Assembly: GCA_046733275.1 (NCBI GenBank) | Contig: JBKPOW010000039.1 | Coordinates: forward strand, 1-6,757 | Direction: 5' to 3' | Origin: VRUE01 sp046733275 | GTDB lineage: Bacteria; Actinomycetota; Thermoleophilia; Solirubrobacterales; 70-9 | Length of the DNA stretch: 6,757 nt | Shown: one piece after another, positions 5,321 to 6,757 of the stretch | Numbering within the stretch: position 1 is the first letter of the stretch | Layout: each line of letters opens with the position of its first letter | Notes under the pieces: model-generated | What the model saw: the letters and a program-made list of their open reading frames with translations, nothing else | Databases searched by the model: none | What the model was told of the DNA's origin: nothing | Program-made: the position numbers and the translations under genes

Positions 5321-6568
5321 ATGGGCAAAGTTGTGGACATCGAGGCACCGACTCGCCGCCGACGCACCAAAGGCCGCAGGCGGCCCTCGAAGACGGCCCT
5401 CGTCCTCGGCGGCGGCGGCTTCACCGGCGGCGTCTACGAGATCGGCGCCCTGCGGGCGCTCGACCTGCTGGCGGTCAACAGCACGGTCAACAACTTCGAC
5501 GTCTACGTCGGCACTAGCGCCGGCTCCTTCGTCGCGACGATGCTCGCCAACGGCGTCACCCCGGACGAGATGATGCAGGTGATCAACGATCGCGAGCCCT
5601 CCGACCTGGAGGACCTCGACCTCGGCCGGGCGCTGCGCTTCAACTACCTCGGCTTCCTGCAGAAAGCAGCCGCCCTGCCGCTGCGCACGGTCGAGCTGAT
5701 GCGCCGCCTGATCCAGATGGGCGACTTCTCCGCGATCGACATCGGCGTCGGCCTCGCCGAGGCGCTGCCCACGGGCCTCTACTCCAACGGCGGCATCGCC
5801 GACTACGTCGAGCAGGCCCTCGGCGACAGCGGTCGCATCAACGACTTCCGCCTGCTCGACAAAGAGCTCTACCTGACCGCGACCGACCTCGACACCTGCG
5901 AGCGCCTCGTCTTCGGCGAGCCGGGCTGGGACGACGTGCCGATCTCCAAGGCGATCGAGTGCTCGACCGCCCTCCCCGTCGTCTACAAGCCGGTCGAGTT
6001 GAAAGGGCGGCACCTGGTCGACGGCGGCATCCGCTCGACCACCAACGTCGACATCGCGGTCGAGAAAGGGGCGAAGTTCATCGTCGTCGTCAACCCGCTC
6101 GTCCCCTACGTCAACGACTTCGAGCAGACGATCCCGACGGTCTTCGGCACGCGCGCGCGCCGCGTCGCCGACATGGGCCTGCCGGCGATCGCCAACCAGG
6201 CCTTCCGCCTTCTCGCCCACGCCCGCCTGCACCAGGCGGTCGAGCAGTGGCAGGAGAGGTACAAGGGCGTCGACATCATCCTGGTCGAGCCCGAGCCCAA
6301 CGACGAGCTGATGTTCGGCACGCCGATCATGGACTACTCGCGGCGCCTGCGAATCGCCCGCCACGGCTTCGAGTCGGTCACCGCGACTCTCGCCCAGGAC
6401 TACGACCGCTACAAGGAGATCGCCGAGCGGCATGGCCTGGAGATCTCCGAGCGGCGCGTGCGCCGCGTGGTCGAGCGCGCCGCCGAAGAGGAGCCGGAGC
6501 AGCAGTCGGCCTGGCGGCGAGTGCTCGAGCAGACGACCGCGGCGCTGCTCCCCGGCGAAGCCTCCTAA
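5321..6568 (+). CDS. Patatin-like phospholipase / acylhydrolase
   Basis: Patatin-family enzymes hydrolyse acyl esters of phospholipids or other lipids with a Ser-Asp dyad. The 415-residue protein has, in order: a basic N-terminus with two arginine clusters (12-15 and 19-21); the oxyanion-hole glycine loop GGGGFTGG (30-37); the nucleophile elbow GTSAGS with Ser66; and the catalytic Asp234 in DGG (234-236). The region after about 260 is helical and ends in an acidic, Glu-rich tail. There is no signal peptide, so the protein is probably cytoplasmic and may touch the inner membrane face through its arginines. The start is taken at ATG 5321 because it sits 8 nt from a -10-like element; ATG 5315, two codons upstream, is also in frame but lies only 2 nt from that element. 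The substrate cannot be told from the sequence. It is transcribed divergently from the cell-wall carboxypeptidase gene. Confidence 0.92.
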   Translation: MGKVVDIEAPTRRRRTKGRRRPSKTALVLGGGGFTGGVYEIGALRALDLLAVNSTVNNFDVYVGTSAGSFVATMLANGVTPDEMMQVINDREPSDLEDLDLGRALRFNYLGFLQKAAALPLRTVELMRRLIQMGDFSAIDIGVGLAEALPTGLYSNGGIADYVEQALGDSGRINDFRLLDKELYLTATDLDTCERLVFGEPGWDDVPISKAIECSTALPVVYKPVELKGRHLVDGGIRSTTNVDIAVEKGAKFIVVVNPLVPYVNDFEQTIPTVFGTRARRVADMGLPAIANQAFRLLAHARLHQAVEQWQERYKGVDIILVEPEPNDELMFGTPIMDYSRRLRIARHGFESVTATLAQDYDRYKEIAERHGLEISERRVRRVVERAAEEEPEQQSAWRRVLEQTTAALLPGEAS

Positions 6569-6757
6569 CTACTCTCTCCGATCTCCCGCTGCAGCTCGTC
6601 GAGGAACTCTCGTACCGATGCGACGGCGTCGGCGCGCAACTCGGCGTCGGCGGATTCGGGCTCGACGAGAAGCATCTGAGCCGCGTAGGAAGACGGTCCG
6701 ATCGAGATCGGCGTCCTGTATCGCTCCCCGATCTCGATCTGGGTGGTCCGAAGCTCG
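6565..6757 (-). CDS. C-terminal fragment of an unrecognised protein (5' end outside window)
   Basis: On the minus strand a frame is open from the window edge (first full codon at 6756) to TAG at 6567-6565. It gives 63 residues starting ELRTTQIEIGERY and ending in QREIGESS. The final part (about residues 36-60 of the fragment) is rich in Ala, Glu, Asp and Leu, like an amphipathic helix, preceded by a short hydrophobic strand-like segment (AAQMLLVEPE). Codons end mostly in G or C and the composition is balanced, unlike the arginine-rich reading in the adjacent minus-strand frame. Its stop overlaps the patatin stop by three bases, a tight convergent pair. I do not recognise the family; no motif of known function is visible in this part. 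Confidence 0.55.
   Translation of the reverse strand, partial: ELRTTQIEIGERYRTPISIGPSSYAAQMLLVEPESADAELRADAVASVREFLDELQREIGESS

Noticed and set aside
5300..6433. 378-residue N-terminal extension of the PBP4-like frame
   Set aside because: This part is antisense to the patatin gene, and a signal peptide begins exactly at the ATG at 5299, which would be buried in the longer protein.
6565..6757. Arg-rich alternative minus-strand frame in the same 3' region
   Set aside because: That frame (ending at 6577-6575) reads as a run of arginines typical of an out-of-frame translation; the adjacent frame gives a balanced protein.
1..6757. CRISPR array, tRNA/rRNA, insertion sequence or known defence or toxin-antitoxin system
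   Set aside because: I found no spaced direct repeats, cloverleaf-like sequence, transposase motifs, terminal inverted repeats or defence domains; the two small membrane genes lack features that would justify a toxin call.

Overview
The window is very GC-rich bacterial chromosome with G/C-ending codons, long antisense shadow ORFs, and GTG starts. This fits a high-GC actinobacterium; the class Thermoleophilia is a guess from overall style and is not proven by any marker here. I recognise four conserved housekeeping-type genes: surE (nucleotidase), ligA (NAD-dependent DNA ligase), a D-Ala-D-Ala carboxypeptidase of the PBP4/DacB (S13) family, and a patatin-like phospholipase. Around them are two small membrane proteins, one membrane-anchored protein of unknown role, and two gene fragments cut by the window edges.

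Layout. Positions 1-708 hold the 3' end of an unknown gene followed 3 nt later by a gene for an N-terminally anchored helical protein. Positions 740-3573 hold surE and ligA, coupled by a 4-base GTGA overlap. Positions 3574-3651 are a short spacer with small palindromes. Positions 3652-4070 hold two tiny two-helix membrane proteins in tandem, with clearly more A/T-ending codons than their neighbours. On the minus strand, 5299-4064 is the PBP4-like gene, whose stop overlaps the second small gene. From 5321 the patatin gene runs rightward to 6568, and its stop overlaps that of a leftward gene fragment (6757-6565).

How it works together. surE and ligA share a transcript but have no obvious common pathway beyond nucleotide/DNA housekeeping. 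The PBP4-like enzyme (periplasm/cell wall) and the patatin lipase diverge from a 21-bp gap. That gap has near-mirror -10 elements, each 8 nt from an ATG, which looks like a bidirectional promoter giving two leaderless or nearly leaderless mRNAs. surE shows a similar TAGAAT-N7-ATG arrangement, and no start in the window has a well-placed Shine-Dalgarno sequence. I see no CRISPR array, tRNA, rRNA, insertion sequence or obvious defence system. The most unusual parts are the symmetric promoter and the small membrane-protein pair.
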